A stretch of 64,000 nt of DNA from Ichthyophis bannanicus (taxonomy: Eukaryota > Chordata > Amphibia > Gymnophiona > Ichthyophiidae), in assembly GCA_033557465.1 (NCBI GenBank), contig CM066032.1:1315977758-1316041757 (forward strand), read 5' to 3'. Position 1 is the first letter of the stretch; the number at the start of each line of letters is the position of its first letter. The translations under genes were made by a program, and so were the position numbers. This document shows, piece by piece, positions 43,680 to 54,935 of the stretch. Below the pieces are notes generated by a model. That model ran no database searches. It saw only the letters and a list, made by a program, of their open reading frames with translations, and was not told where the DNA came from.

Positions 43680-44045
43680 CACTGTTCCCTCTAAGCTGTG
43701 CGCGTGTGCGCGTGCACACACCTTGCCAAGCGAGCGCACATACTTTACAACAGAGCGCACAAAAATTACGGCTCTGATTCTGATAGAAAACACAGACGTC
43801 TTAAAATTTAAAAGTTATGATTGTAATTACTAGAAATTTCCCGCTTTATTTAGTAATCGTCTATTTTCATTTCATTTGATTAAAATCAGTGTGGTGTACA
43901 TACTGTATTCTGATGTGTAGTCAAATTTTAAAGTATATAACTCCGAGTGTCGTTGTGGCGCACAAAAATGTAACCTTCCTTCAAAAGCTGCACACAGCTG
44001 ATATTTTATGCGCACACAGCCTACAGAAAATTAGAGGGAACATTG
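43680..44045. mobile_element. hAT-type MITE, 366 bp
   Basis: Inverted ends CACTGTTCCCTCTAA (left) and CAATGTTCCCTCTAA (right, reversed), flanked by the perfect 8-bp duplication CTTGGAAG (43672-43679 and 44046-44053). 8-bp duplications and CA-starting TIRs are the hAT hallmark. No coding capacity. The interior has 'gcgcacaaaaa' and alternating CG/TG stretches near both ends. It lies in the old minus-strand LINE. Confidence 0.9.
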
Positions 44046-44449
44046 CTTGGAAGAGAGCATTACTGTAGTCCAAGGATGGCATTATGATGGACTGACATAC
44101 GTACTGTTCGAAAGTGGTCTTGATTGAGGGGAGATTATTGCTAGCTTGTGGAAGGCAGACCTGGAGGTTTTGTTGATATGGGCTTGTAGGTTGAGATGCT
44201 TGTCAATGATGATACCCAGGTAGCGGACTTTTTGTGATTTGAGAGTTGGCAATTTTGAGTGAGGTGGGGGGGGGGGGGGTTGAAATCAGTGTTCCTTGTC
44301 ATGATTATTGCTTCAGTTTTCTTGATGTTGATGTTGTTTTTGGTAAGCCAGGTTATCATTTCTTGGATACACGTTGATATTGTAGTGAAGTCCAGAGAGT
44401 TTAACTGTATAGGGGTGAAGGCCATAATATCGTCTGCATATATGACATA

Positions 44450-45044
44450 CAAAACCCTCCTCATCACATTCAAGGCTATTAATAATTTATCTCCTGCATC
44501 AATCTCAAATCTCATCACCCTCACACCAAACAACAGACCCAGGAGACTAGTAGCAGAAAACACACTAGTTACTCCTAGTATCTCCACAAAATGGACACAA
44601 CAAACTACTAACAGAGCTTTTGTGTCCTATGCTCCCAAGTGCTGGAACAAACTACCTCCAAACATCAGATCAATCAGGGATATCACCCAATTTAGAAAGT
44701 CCATCAAGCACTATTTATTCACTTTGCACTTCAGGCTACCATAAACACAATAAAACCGGCTCTCGCCTCACTCAGATAACTCCTACACATAACAACAATC
44801 CAGAACAAAGGATCAAAATGTGAAAACACTGTATTCTTGTCAAATATCAAATCTTGATGTAACCTATTCAATGTATATATAATTATGTATAATTATGTAG
44901 ATAGTTATCCCCAGTTCACACCCAGTTTATCTTCCCTGTTATATGTAAACCTAGATCAGTCATGTATTGACAGGTATATTGTTGTTCAATGTAAACCGCA
45001 CTGATGATGAATAGTGCGGTATATAAAAAATGTTAAATAAATAA
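44450..45044 (+). mobile_element. Nested 5'-truncated L2/CR1-like LINE copy, plus strand
   Basis: Flanked by a 10-bp duplication ATATGACATA (44440-44449 and 45045-45054). The coding part (to 44742) reads ISTKWTQQTTNRAFVSYAP then WNKLPPNIRSIRDITQFRK, the C-terminal end of L2/CR1-type ORF2. The 3' UTR ends with 'gtaaaccgcactgatgatga', 'gtgcggtatataaaa' and (AAAT)n. The insertion splits the host LINE right at its YADD-coding site. Confidence 0.88.
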
Positions 45045-45700
45045 ATATGACATATTGTATATTGTGCTTCCTGAATATGCTGCAAACTGTTTGTATGTAA
45101 ATGTTGAATACGAGGGCAGAGAGCGAAGATCCTTGAGAAACTCCTTGGTCGGTGTGGAAAGTTGTTGAAGTGAGTGGGCCAGATTTGACTATCTGTTGCC
45201 TGCCTCCTAAGTATGACTGAAAACATTTGAGGGTGATGTTTTGGATCCCGATAGATTCTAGTCACTCCAGGAGGATGCCATGGGAGACAGGCTGGATATT
45301 GGGCGGTAATTTGATGGATCATTGCTGAGTGGTGGAGTATTCTTTGGAATAGAGCGGATAGTGGCTTGCTTTAGAGCCAGGGGCATGTATCCTTGGGTAA
45401 GTGAGGTACTTATTATCTTTTGTATGAATTTGATTAAGTCATCCTTGGCAGATTTGATCTATGCCACTGGACAGGGATCAGATGGTGCTGTGGTTGTGTT
45501 GAGCTCAGTTATGGTCTGGGTGATTTGCTCTGCTGACGGGATGCTGAAATTCCTCATGTGGTTTGGTGTGGTGGGATTCACGCTGATAGGAGGAGTGTCA
45601 GGTTCTGTAGAGTCCTTGTAAAGTGTTTTTTGAAGGGGTTTATTCTTAGATATGAGGTAGTCTGCAAAGGTTTGAGGGTGTAATTCTTTCATTGCTTTGG

Positions 45701-46400
45701 TCTCTGTAACTCAAAGTATATATTTGAAGTGGAAATTTAGAAGGGATGTCTAGGAAATATCTGGGACGTCCAGAGCACAACATCCAAAAACCAGAGGAGT
45801 GGCAATTGTGCCTTCTGAAATCACTCCGTCTGCACCCTAAAATATGAACGTCCCCAAGACTGGTTATGGAGGTGGGTCCCATTCAGGTTGCAAGGCTGGG
45901 TACATGCATGAGTGTAGGCCTTTTCAGAAATGTGGATATCCCCCACTTGCACAGTTTCAGAATGAAGACTGGGCCCAAAGTTTATTTCCATCTCTTATAA
46001 TCTGCCAATCCAGCAAATAGTACCCAGAAGGGGGACGTCTGTGCTATGATAGCACGGCCCAGCCTACCACTGTAGATATTCAGATATGTGACAGTGGGCC
46101 AGTAACAGGTTTGGAGCATATATTGATGCCGAGATTTATTCTGGCAGATACTAATAACAGTGTCAATGTACCCACATTTTGTGTTTCCCTCTGGAAGTAT
46201 TACATCCAGGAAATGAGCATCTTTTTCACCTTATTTGTGGTCAGGAGCAGGTATAATCATTGTGCTTGCTCCATTCTGAAATCACACCATGACATGCATC
46301 TCTCTAATTCCACCCAGGCAGGGCTGCTCCCCCCCCCCCTGCTATTCCATTCCACATCTCCCCTCCCCTCCCGCCATTTGCTGCTGTTGATTCCGTCTTG
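45701..46400. other. No recognisable feature
   Basis: Unique-looking. 46330-46340 has a poly-C run. No gene signature. Confidence 0.45.
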
Positions 46401-46403
46401 GGT

Positions 46404-46604
46404 GGCGACAGCAGTATTTTACAAAGTCACTGCTATGTTTCTTGCGGTAGGCCATGTGCTTCAGCACATCCGGCCTGCTGCTTCTCAACTCCCTCCAACA
46501 GATGTCATGTCGGAGGGGGATCAGAAGCGGCAGGCTATGTGTGGCAAAGCACATGGTCTGCTGCAGGGAACAAAGCAGCAGCTTTGTAAAATACTACCAG
46601 TGCC
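46404..46604. repeat. Imperfect inverted repeat (~65-75 bp arms)
   Basis: 'cagtattttacaaagtcact' with 'taggccatgtgctt' (46410-46462) pairs imperfectly with 'gcacatggtctgctgcaggg' to 'gctttgtaaaatactaccag' (46548-46601). The arms share roughly three quarters of positions. The long frames across it come from this structure. An old fold-back element is possible. Confidence 0.6.
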
Positions 46605-47224
46605 GCAGTCTGCCTTCCCCTAAGATGGATTCAGCCAGTAGAAAGTCACCCACCTGGGTCAGCCACCTAGCTCGGCTAGTGGACGGACCGGCCCTGCACC
46701 CAGGCTACACCTCCACCACGCTCCCTTGCTACATGGATGTTTGTGCTCCAGGAATGTCTATATATCTGGTTTCTAAAGTGGGTCCAGGAGCATCTCTGTG
46801 GTTGCACATTTGAATGCCTGTCTTCAGATGTTCAGCTTCTAAAATAGCCCCCTTGGTATGACTGTAAGATAGCTTAAAAGGGAATGAACAAAGACCTCCA
46901 ATCATTTCGAAAAAACCTCAAAACTCACCTATTTCAAGAATATTATAATCTATCAGAAATAACATAAATCAGATTATATTAAGCATAAATCATATCATGA
47001 TGGTTTCCACAAACCTTATCAACATATGATATACCAATGCCCAACAGTGAATATTAAAACGTAACCCATTAGGCATGTGAAATTTCCCCTTACATGTCAT
47101 TGTAAATATTTTGTATATGGTTAACCAAGCATACTCGTTTCTCTCTATGTGAATAGTTCAGAGTTTTTTGATTTTCTTATTGTTATATGTAACTGCTATA
47201 CACGCAGAACTTAAATGTTTAAAT

Positions 47225-47300
47225 GTAAACCGCTGCTGATCACTGGAAGGAGCGGTATAAAAATAAGTGCAAATAAATAAATAAATAAATAAATAAAAAT
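47225..47300 (+). repeat. L2-like 3' tail with (AAAT)n
   Basis: 'aatgtaaaccgctgctgatc' then 'agcggtataaaaataag' and (AAAT)n, the same architecture as 19260-19362. Confidence 0.7.
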
Positions 47301-47364
47301 GAAAGCCTAGCTGAAAGCACCAGGTAACAAAGATACTGAAAGTAAAACAATGAAAGCTAAACAA

Positions 47365-47640
47365 CTGACATCTTTAATCAAAAATGTAGTATGTAAAAAA
47401 TTAAACTGTGGAATCTAATACCAGAGGATGCTCTGAAGGAAACCAACATTGCAGGATTCAAAAGAGGTTTGCTCAGTTCCTGGTGGAAACGTAAAAAAAA
47501 TTTATTAGCCACAGAGACTTGAGAGAAGCATTGTTTACCACTGACTGGATACTGTTGGAGACAAGATGCTGGACTCGATGGACCTTGGGCTGAATCAGCA
47601 TGTCTTTTCTCATGTTCTTAATAATTTCTGAAATCATCCC
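47365..47640 (+). repeat. LINE fragment, CR1/L2-like 3' region
   Basis: One frame reads LWNLIPEDALKETNIAGFKR, typical for the extreme C-terminus of these ORF2 proteins. It is followed by 'gctggactcgatggaccttg', the 3' UTR phrase also seen at 62830 and in the hairpin loop at 42225. Confidence 0.7.
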
Positions 47641-48101
47641 TTCCTTGAAACACCTAAGATCATATTTCTGTTCATTACGGTATGTTATATATGTCATTGT
47701 TTATAAATTTGAAATCAATGGGGCCGCGGCTCTGATAACGATCGTGAACCGCTACGGCGGCTTTGTAAACAAGCCCCCTAAGACATAAGTATATTGGGCA
47801 CATCTGTGCATGCCAAACAACAGAGATGGAAATAGCACAGAACCAGTGGCATCCATCAATCTCTTTCCTACTAATGCCTTTCCAATCCTACTCACTGGAA
47901 ATATTTCCCTGTTACTCTGCTGCATACCACTGACATGGACTCTGCTTATGGTCTTACTTTCCCTCTCCCCCATTAAAATTCCCTCTCCACTCAGAGGCTC
48001 TCCATTGTGCACCCCATCTGACTTTTCTTCCATTGAAGGATACCCTTCCCAACTCTGAATTCATCCTCTTCCCATGATTGATTGCTCCTCTTATCTCTAC
48101 C

Positions 48102-48662
48102 CTCTAGCACAGGGGTGGGCAAACCTGGTCCTGGAGGGCCGCAGACCCGTCAGGTTTTCGGGATATCCCTAATGAACATGCATGAGATATATATGCATTA
48201 GAGATATCCTGCCGACATGACTGGTTTGTGGCCCTCCAAGGCTGGATTTGGAGACCCCTGCCTTACACCTCTGTCATTTAAAATTGTGAGTGGACAAGGT
48301 GCAGATGTCCAAGACATCAAAAAGGTTAGAAAGAATTTGTCACAGTCCTCCTCACTTCTCACCACCACCAAAAAATTGTCTATTAGACAACTTTTTGGTG
48401 GTGGTAAGAATCGAGGAGGAATGTGACACATTCTATATACCCTTTCGATGTCTAGGACATCTGTACCTTGCCACTCACGATCTTAAATGACAGAGGTGTA
48501 AGGCAGGTGTCTCCAAATCCAGCCCTGGAGGGCCACAAACCAGTCAGGTTGGCAGGATATCTCTAATGCATATATATCTCATGCATGTTCATTAGGGATA
48601 TCCCGAAAACCTGACTGGTCTGCGGCCCTCCAGGACCGGAGGTGCCCACCCCTGCTCTAGCA
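48102..48662. mobile_element. Fold-back hAT-type MITE with 8-bp duplication
   Basis: The element 48110-48654 is a 545-bp near-continuous palindrome: the left half (48110-48375) pairs with the right half (48385-48654) around a short centre (TTGTCTATTAGACAA). Ends are CAGGGGTGGGCAAAC (left) and the complement of CAGGGGTGGGCACC (right). It is flanked by the perfect 8-bp duplication CTCTAGCA (48102-48109 and 48655-48662). No coding capacity. It would form a very long hairpin as single strand or RNA. Confidence 0.93.
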
Positions 48663-49018
48663 TATACCCCTTCTGTTACTTATCTACTCTCTGCTCAGTA
48701 CTTACTAGTCTCCTACCGACCATCTTATTCTTGTCTGCATCCTCGCTAAATCTGATCCCTCCAATAAACTATTCTTCAGACACATCCCTCCTACCTGCCC
48801 TTCTCTGAATTTACTCCTCGATTACAACAATCCCTCTAATTCTTCCTGTAGAAAGTATGCTACTCCTGTTTCTGACGTCCTTTCAAAGTGTCTCTTCTAA
48901 GTTTGCTGTATGAGGTTTACCACGTCACAATCCTTCCACCTCCACGCAGATAATGCCATCAGTCCCCCTTGCTCTCTCTGGCTGTTTCTGTGATTTGTTT
49001 GTTATGCATGTTGATTGA
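48663..49018. other. No recognisable feature
   Basis: T/C-rich, short frames only. Confidence 0.5.
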
Positions 49019-49525
49019 TTACACAGGTACACTACCAAAAAACTGCCTCCAGTTTTGCAACTGATTCCTATAGATTTTGGGGTGCTGAATCCAGGAAAAA
49101 TAGCCAAAATGTTCCATCACGTCACGTTTTCTTGCAAAATTAGATTTCTTACCCATATAAGGAATGTTCACATAATTTCTTTTTAGCCGACTGCAGTTTA
49201 TTTTCTTGGCCCAAAATAGAGGTTGTAATGGTTAACTAACTAGAAACACTCCCTCATGATATTTTAGAGTGTTTTGTATTCATTTTATACATTAACAGGA
49301 AAATTGGGAGGCGGGGGGCTAAATCCAGTACTCGCGCTGGCGCATGTTCTTTCCTGTTCGCCTCGCCTCGTTCGCTCGCTCAAACACGGTGGCTGCGACA
49401 TGAACGTTCCTGTCAAATTTCAGTTTCTTGCAAGTTCATTATTACCTTTTGTTTGCTCAGTCGTAATCCAGCTTTATTCCGAAGTAGTTCACTACAGTTG
49501 TAGTTTGCAGTGCTGTGTATTTGTG

Positions 49526-49975
49526 ATGGCTCACAGAGCCAGAGGTCGCGTCAACTCTCCGGACAGTTTTTGTTTTATTTGTGGGGAATATACCGTGAAA
49601 AAGCGGCAGAGGAACATTTCTGCATTTATTAAAAAAGTATATTTCGCCTATTTCGGTTTGAAGTTAGGCGATCAAGACAAACCGTGGGCTCCTCACAAAG
49701 TGTGCAAGACATGTGAGGAAGATCTACGCTTATGGATGAAAGGTAAAAAACAAGCATTTCGTTTCGGAATACCTATGATGTGGCGTGAACAAAGAGACCA
49801 CAGCAGTGACTGCCATTTTTGCTCTTGCATTGTGAAGGGATACAACTTAAAAAATAAGAACGTAATAAGTTACCCCAACCTTCCCTCAGCAATTAGGCCT
49901 ATGCCTCATAGCAACGAAGTACCTGTGCCTGAACCACCAAAATCTTTGGATCATATTTGTGTGGACGGTTTCTGA
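49526..49975 (+). pseudogene. Transposase N-terminal part (zinc-binding), frameshifted
   Basis: The open frame starts upstream at 49274, but MAHRARGRVNSPDSF at 49526 is the likelier start; the preceding 84 codons show no conserved look. Visible motifs are FCFICGEYTVKKRQ followed by HKVCKTCEEDLRLW, a C2...C2 zinc-binding module, and CHFCSCIVKGYN with KNKNVISYPNLPSA after it. I recognise the arrangement from a widespread transposon-derived protein family with no settled function name. The frame ends at 49975 while the next frame opens at about 49959, so a single-base frameshift separates the two halves. Confidence 0.75.
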
Positions 49976-51290
49976 TCATGATGAGACTCATCAGATGGCT
50001 TTTCCCGATGAGTCCAGTACTTCCGAGTTTGAAACTGAACCAGATCCGAAACCTGAACTTTTCTCTCAAGCTGAATTGAATGATTTAGTCCGGGATTTAG
50101 GACTCCCAAAAGATGCTGCCCAACTGCTAGGTTCTCGGCTTAAACAGAAAAATCTATTGTCACCAGGAACAACTTTTTATTGGTACCGCAACCGCGAGAC
50201 ACAATTTTTGAAGTATTTCAGCAAAGAGGAAGATTTGGTATTTTGCAATGATATATACGGAGTGATGGAAAAGTTTAAACTCAAGTATGATCCTGCTGAA
50301 TGGCGGCTGTTCATTAATTCGTCAAAAGACAGCATAAAAGGTGTTCTTCTTCATAATGGCAACACATTCGCTTCAGTTCGTATTGCTCACTCTGTTATTC
50401 TCCAAGAAAAATACGAGAATTTGGCCCTGATTCTTCAGAAGATTCGTTATGATGAGCATAAGTGGATGATTTGTGGAGACTTTAAAATTCTATCCATGCT
50501 ATTAGGGCAGCAATCCGGTTTCACCAAATATCCCTGCTTCCTTTGCTTGTGGGATAGCCGGGCCCGCAACCTACACTGGTGGAAAAAAGACTGGCCAATT
50601 CGGGAGTATTTGAGACCTGGTGAGAAAAATGTTCTTCATGAGAGCTTGGTACCTCGTGATAAAATTCTATTACCACTTCTCCACATTAAGTTGGGTCTCA
50701 TTAAGCAATTCATCAAGTCCCTTCCAAAAGATGGTGAGTGCTTTCGGTACCTTTGCTCAAAGTTCCCCCGACTTTCTGAAGCAAAGCTAAAGGAAGGAGT
50801 GTTTGTTGGCCCTGATATAAGGAAACTCATTTCAGATGGAGCATTCGCTGAAACGATGTCTGAGAAGGAAAAAGAAGCCTGGGATTCCTTCAAGGATGTT
50901 GTTCTCAAATTCTTGGGGAACAGGCGGGATGAGAACTATAAGGATATTGTTGCCAGGATGCTCAATGCCTTCAAAGAACAAGGCTGTAACATGAGCCTGA
51001 AAGTCCATTTCTTGCACTCCCATGTGAACTACTTTCCCGAAAACTTGGGGGCGTACAGTGAAGAACAAGGTGAAAGGTTTCACCAGGACATCAAGGACGC
51101 AGAGAGAAGGTACCAAGGAAGATGGAACACCACTATGATGGCTGATTTCTGCTGGTTGCTGCTGCGGGAAACCCCAGATGAAAAATACGCCAAGCAGCGC
51201 ACCAAGAGAAGCATTCGGGGGGGAAGAAGAAACGGGCCCACCAGGAGATTGATTGACCCAAGAATGACTTTAAAATCTAAACTGTGTTGA
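49959..51290 (+). pseudogene. Transposase C-terminal part (putative catalytic region)
   Basis: About 440 codons open to TGA at 51290, with no proper ATG at its beginning, as expected for the rear half of a frameshifted gene. Features include an acidic start (FETEPDPKPELFSQAEL), MICGDFKILSMLLGQQ (a possible catalytic Asp), CFLCLWDSRA (zinc-binding pair), LPLLHIKLGLIKQFIK, and the strongly conserved-looking HFLHSHVNYFPENLGAYSEE with QGERFHQDIK. The Asp, His and Glu residues in these blocks are candidates for a DDE-type centre, but I cannot assign them with certainty. Apart from the frameshift the coding sequence is clean, so the copy is young. Confidence 0.75.
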
Positions 51291-51654
51291 CAAATATCGT
51301 GTTTTTACTAAACTTTGAAATAAAAATTTGCTAGTTATTACCACAGTGTCGGATCTCATTTATTAGAATTTTATTTTCACACCATCGGGTGTTTGTCTTC
51401 ATGTATTGCAATGGTGTGGTTTGTGTTTTCTATTCTTACATACATACTTGTACAACATTTTTTGCACATTTCTTTGCTTTGCTTTGTGTCTAACCTTGCT
51501 CTTATATGCTCAATGTTTGTGCACATGTATGTGGCTGTTTTAAGTGCAGACAATTTTGCTACCATCACAGTGTGTTTTGTTGACATTACTCTATTCTTAT
51601 GTGCTGCCTTGTTACAATTTTCTTTATTCTTATTTGAATTTTATTTATTTTTTT

Positions 51655-51945
51655 AGATTTTCTTATATACTGCACTATTCTGCATCAGTGCAGTTTACAT
51701 TGAACAAACTGAAATTACATTGAACAGGGCATTATAACTTGGAGATAACTATTTTTTTACAGGGAACATGGGCTATGGAGGGTTAAGTGGCTTGCCCAAG
51801 ACCACAAGGAGCACCTGTGGGACTAGAAACCCCAGTCCTTCCAGCCCAAGGTTGCTGTTCTCTAGTGGGATTTGAACCCCTGACCTTCCGGCCTGAAGTA
51901 CCTTGCCCCAACCACTAGGCTACTCCTCCACTCCACTACTAAACA
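51655..51945 (-). repeat. tRNA-derived SINE, full length, minus strand
   Basis: Read in reverse: head 'gtggaggagtagcctagtgg' and 'gggttcaaatcccactagag', body as at 20866, tail 'gtaaactgcactgatgcaga' and 'gtgcagtatataaga'. It lies between the transposase poly(A) signal and the right TIR of the DNA transposon. Confidence 0.88.
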
Positions 51946-52157
51946 ATTAGTATAAAGAATTCATCCAAGAAACTTGTATCTCGATCGCACTCAATCTGAA
52001 ACATTCACCTCAAACTGCTAACCCAATGTAGCAAAAAATCTGTATGTGATGGAGCAAATTGGTTACCAGATTTGGATTCAGCGCACCAAAAAACGTAAAA
52101 ATCAATCGAAACATTAGAGGCAGTTTAAAAAAATTTTTTTTTAGTGTACCTGTGTTA

Positions 52158-53217
52158 TGAATGTTATCCTCTTACTCACTTAGAAGTGTTGGATAGATGA
52201 ATTATAAAGAGCATAAATAAAATAAAACAGGCAATTCCCCTTATTAGCCCCTCCCAGGTTCTACTCTGACAAATCTTTCCTTCTGCAAGTTTGTAAAACT
52301 CCACTGCAATACTCCCTTACCTTCTCTCTCCTTTAAGCTGCCTGCCAATATCATCTCTATTGTCCTCCTATCCCATCTCCCCCACCATCTCTTCTCAATT
52401 GCCTTGGGCTTTTCAAGAAAAACAATTATTCTAAATAAATAAAAATAAATCACAGTCTCACCCATTACTGATACCATCTAGTCGATCCACTATCACTGCA
52501 CTCATTCTCCCCCCCCCCCCCACCTGATTGATGTTGAAATTTATCCAGTTCAAGCCCAACTATTTCATGCCTGCTTTCCCATGGAGACTAAAAACATTTA
52601 GTTACATTTTCCACACACAACACTTTTGCCTTACAGTTTTGAACTAGAACCACCCTTTCTAATGACTTCCAGTTCTACATCGCCAACTTCATGCCTCACA
52701 ACCTGCCTCTTCTCCTCACACCTTGCAGCTCCACTTTTCTTCCCATCTCCAAACTGGATGCTTCCCACCCCCTGCTGATGTTTCCCAGCTACGCTTCTTC
52801 TCTCTCCCACTCTTACCATTGCATGGTTTACTAAAGCGCATTAGCCAGTAGTGTGCATTTTAGTACAGGGTTAATGCACATTTGGGCTGCATGGTAGCAA
52901 GAATCATGCAGTCCAGAGGCAACTGCACTAAAAATCCCACTCTATCAGTGCAGTGCGTGAACAGGCGGGTTAAGGTGAAGGGTGGGTGTCATGTTGCCAG
53001 TAAGTGCGTCACCTAATTTGCATGCCCCTCCCCCCATTGTACTCTGCTGGCTCTAACTCTGGCTATGAGGTGGGTACTGACTACAACACAGAGCAGAGGC
53101 CCAATCTCCTGAAACCTCCACAGCACACAACACTAGCAGCCCTCTCACACCTATCCAATGCCTTTGCAGACATGAACAGTAGGATTTTTGAGATATTGAT
53201 GGACTAATGGCTGATGA
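52158..53217. other. No gene recognised; poly-C run
   Basis: 52508-52522 is a run of C. The remainder is unique-looking with short frames. Confidence 0.5.
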
Positions 53218-53440
53218 GAGTGGAGGAGTAGCCTAGTGGTTAGAACAGTGGGTTGGCAACCAGGGTTCAATTCCCACTAGCACTCCTTGTGGCCTTGGGC
53301 AAGTCACTTAACCCTCCATTGCCTCAGAAGAAAGGCCTGGAAATCTACTTCCGCTGACACTACCAAGAAAACCCAGGAGCTTCTGGGTCACCAGGAGTCA
53401 GGACTGACTCAAAGGCACACATTGCATTTTTGCAATGGCT
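53218..53440 (+). repeat. tRNA-derived SINE, head and body
   Basis: 'gtggaggagtagcctagtgg' (A box TAGCCTAGTGG), 'agggttcaattcccac' (B box) and 'ttgggcaagtcacttaaccc'. The downstream body to about 53440 differs from the 20866 type and lacks the stem tail, so it is a different subfamily or is truncated. Confidence 0.85.
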
Positions 53441-54049
53441 GATGATTACAATAGAAGTGTGGTTCACTTGGAAGGTATGCTTCATGTCACGCCCTCTAGT
53501 GATGGTCCATACATTTATGAATGACGAATGTGTCATGTGATTTTTTTAAAGAGAGGAGAAAATTCTAATGAGGATTAATACTCAAATAAATTCTAATAAG
53601 TATAAATAAGAGTGAACGGAAAAGGAATGGAAGATATTTCTCATGAGAGTGAATTTGAAACGTAACTGTTTTGTTTGAAAGCTCATTTAAAAGGTTTTAG
53701 TTTTTTTTTACAAGATAATGTATGACACTGTTTTATAGTATTTGCCTGTATACTTATGCAAAGTTAGATGCAGAGTTTTAAGTTTGCTCTTTGTTGATAA
53801 TAAAAAGATTGAAACCTGAAGCAACCGTATCTATAAAAAGTCAACACTGATTATTACAACCAGTCCTATAGATCATTAGTGCACCACTTACTGGAAAAAC
53901 AGCACAAGCTGGACTGCTCTTAACCCCTACTCCTCCCTTCACTTTCCCTGACCCAGAGCATGTTTGGAAGCCCTGTCTCCGTCCTTCTCGTAGCAATAAC
54001 TAAAGTCACAAAAAATCACAACAGAACTGATTTACTAACTTTTTTGAAC

Positions 54050-54340
54050 TTCCTAAACTCCTCCACAAGGACAAGGACAAGGTCAGGAGCTTCGTGGTCC
54101 CCAACAGAATTCTCCTACCCTTCCCTCCATAAGGATGGCAACAGGGATCTTGGTGTCTCCCAACCTAAAAACCTCCGGCCACCAACAATAGAACAATAGA
54201 GACCTGGCATCCCCAATGCAATACACCCTGACCCCACAAGAATGATACTTGCAAGCTCAGCAGCCCCAATATAACACCTTCTGCCCTCATAAAAACAACA
54301 ATAGGGATTTGGATGCCCCAACTTAATACCACCCGCTTCT
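54050..54340. repeat. Degenerate minisatellite, unit about 60-65 bp
   Basis: Loose repeats of the form 'aaca-tagggatttgg-gccccaac-taacacc'. A related array is at 62914-63120. Units are strongly diverged. Confidence 0.55.
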
Positions 54341-54524
54341 ACCAGGCTAAAAAAAAGAAAGACTATTTCCTACCCACGTGCCGCCCTCCCTCTGGATTCA
54401 GCAGCTCTTCAGTAGCAGTTCAGTTCAAGGAGGAAGTGAGTTTAACAGTGGAACTAGGGGGCAGCAGCAGCTTTGGGAGAAGTGGGTTCAGTGGTAGCAA
54501 TAGATGTTATAAGGTGACTACCGA

Positions 54525-54610
54525 AAATGACATAGTAGCATAGTATATGATGGCAGATAAAGACCAATATGGTCCATCTAGTCTGCCCTGCAAGGTGGCA
54601 AGAATAGGTG
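54525..54610 (+). repeat. Dispersed repeat fragment
   Basis: 'catagtagcatagtatatga' and 'gatggcagataaagacca' match the short piece in the V-kappa intron (about 3757-3785, 'agatgatagtagataaagacc'). The family is not named here. Confidence 0.5.
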
Positions 54611-54794
54611 CACCTGTTGCTCCGTACTGCCCCAGGATGAGGGATAGGCAGCACTAAAGGTGATGACACAGTGCACAGGGGTAATGACTGCCCTGGATAA
54701 CCAGCTCTTGCAGATGGGAAATCGATTTTGCTCATGCCTTTCTCAGACATTCATGGCAAGTTTCATTCAGGAACTGTAGGTATTTTCCAGCCTT

Positions 54795-54935
54795 AAAGGT
54801 TAGAATCTAAGTCTGTACCTGAGGAAATGGAGTGTTAAGGGCTTGCCCAGGATCAGAAAGTGGTAGTGGGATTTGAACCTGGCTTCTCTTGTTATCAGCC
54901 CATTGCATTAAACATTAATCTACTCCTTGAGGATT
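54795..54935 (-). repeat. tRNA-type SINE fragment, minus strand
   Basis: In reverse: 'aatgcaatgggctgataaca', 'ccaggttcaaatcccactac' (B box) and 'gggcaagcccttaacactcc'. It is MIR-like in layout and old. Confidence 0.6.

Larger units (their letters stand above)
43010..45700 (-). pseudogene. L2/CR1-like LINE ORF2 remnant, minus strand, with nested insertions
   Basis: Reading right to left: a fragment with PSAEQITQTITELNTTTAPSD and CPVA at 45459-45692 matches the region just before RT in L2-type ORF2. RT pieces run in shifting frames through 45320-45055. The RT active site YADDI lies near 44420-44437, followed by MITWLTKNNINIKKTEAI. The ORF2 end is ALTLAAPSIWNILLEKM at 43238-43400, and the 3' UTR runs to about 43010. 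Frameshifts and stops make it non-functional. It is interrupted by a plus-strand LINE fragment (44450-45044) and a hAT-type MITE (43680-44045). Confidence 0.82.
49019..52157 (+). mobile_element. DNA transposon with transposase, TTA duplication, CACAGG termini
   Basis: Inverted ends CACAGGTACACTA (49022-49034) and its complement (52142-52154), extended by a further shared 'aaactgcctc' motif, are flanked by TTA on both sides (49019-49021, 52155-52157). The interior encodes a transposase-like protein in two overlapping frames and an AATAAA signal at 51319-51324. A 3-bp duplication with CAC-starting termini points to the CACTA/Chapaev (CMC) group; this is tentative. A SINE sits in the 3' untranslated part (51655-51940). 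Confidence 0.82.
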
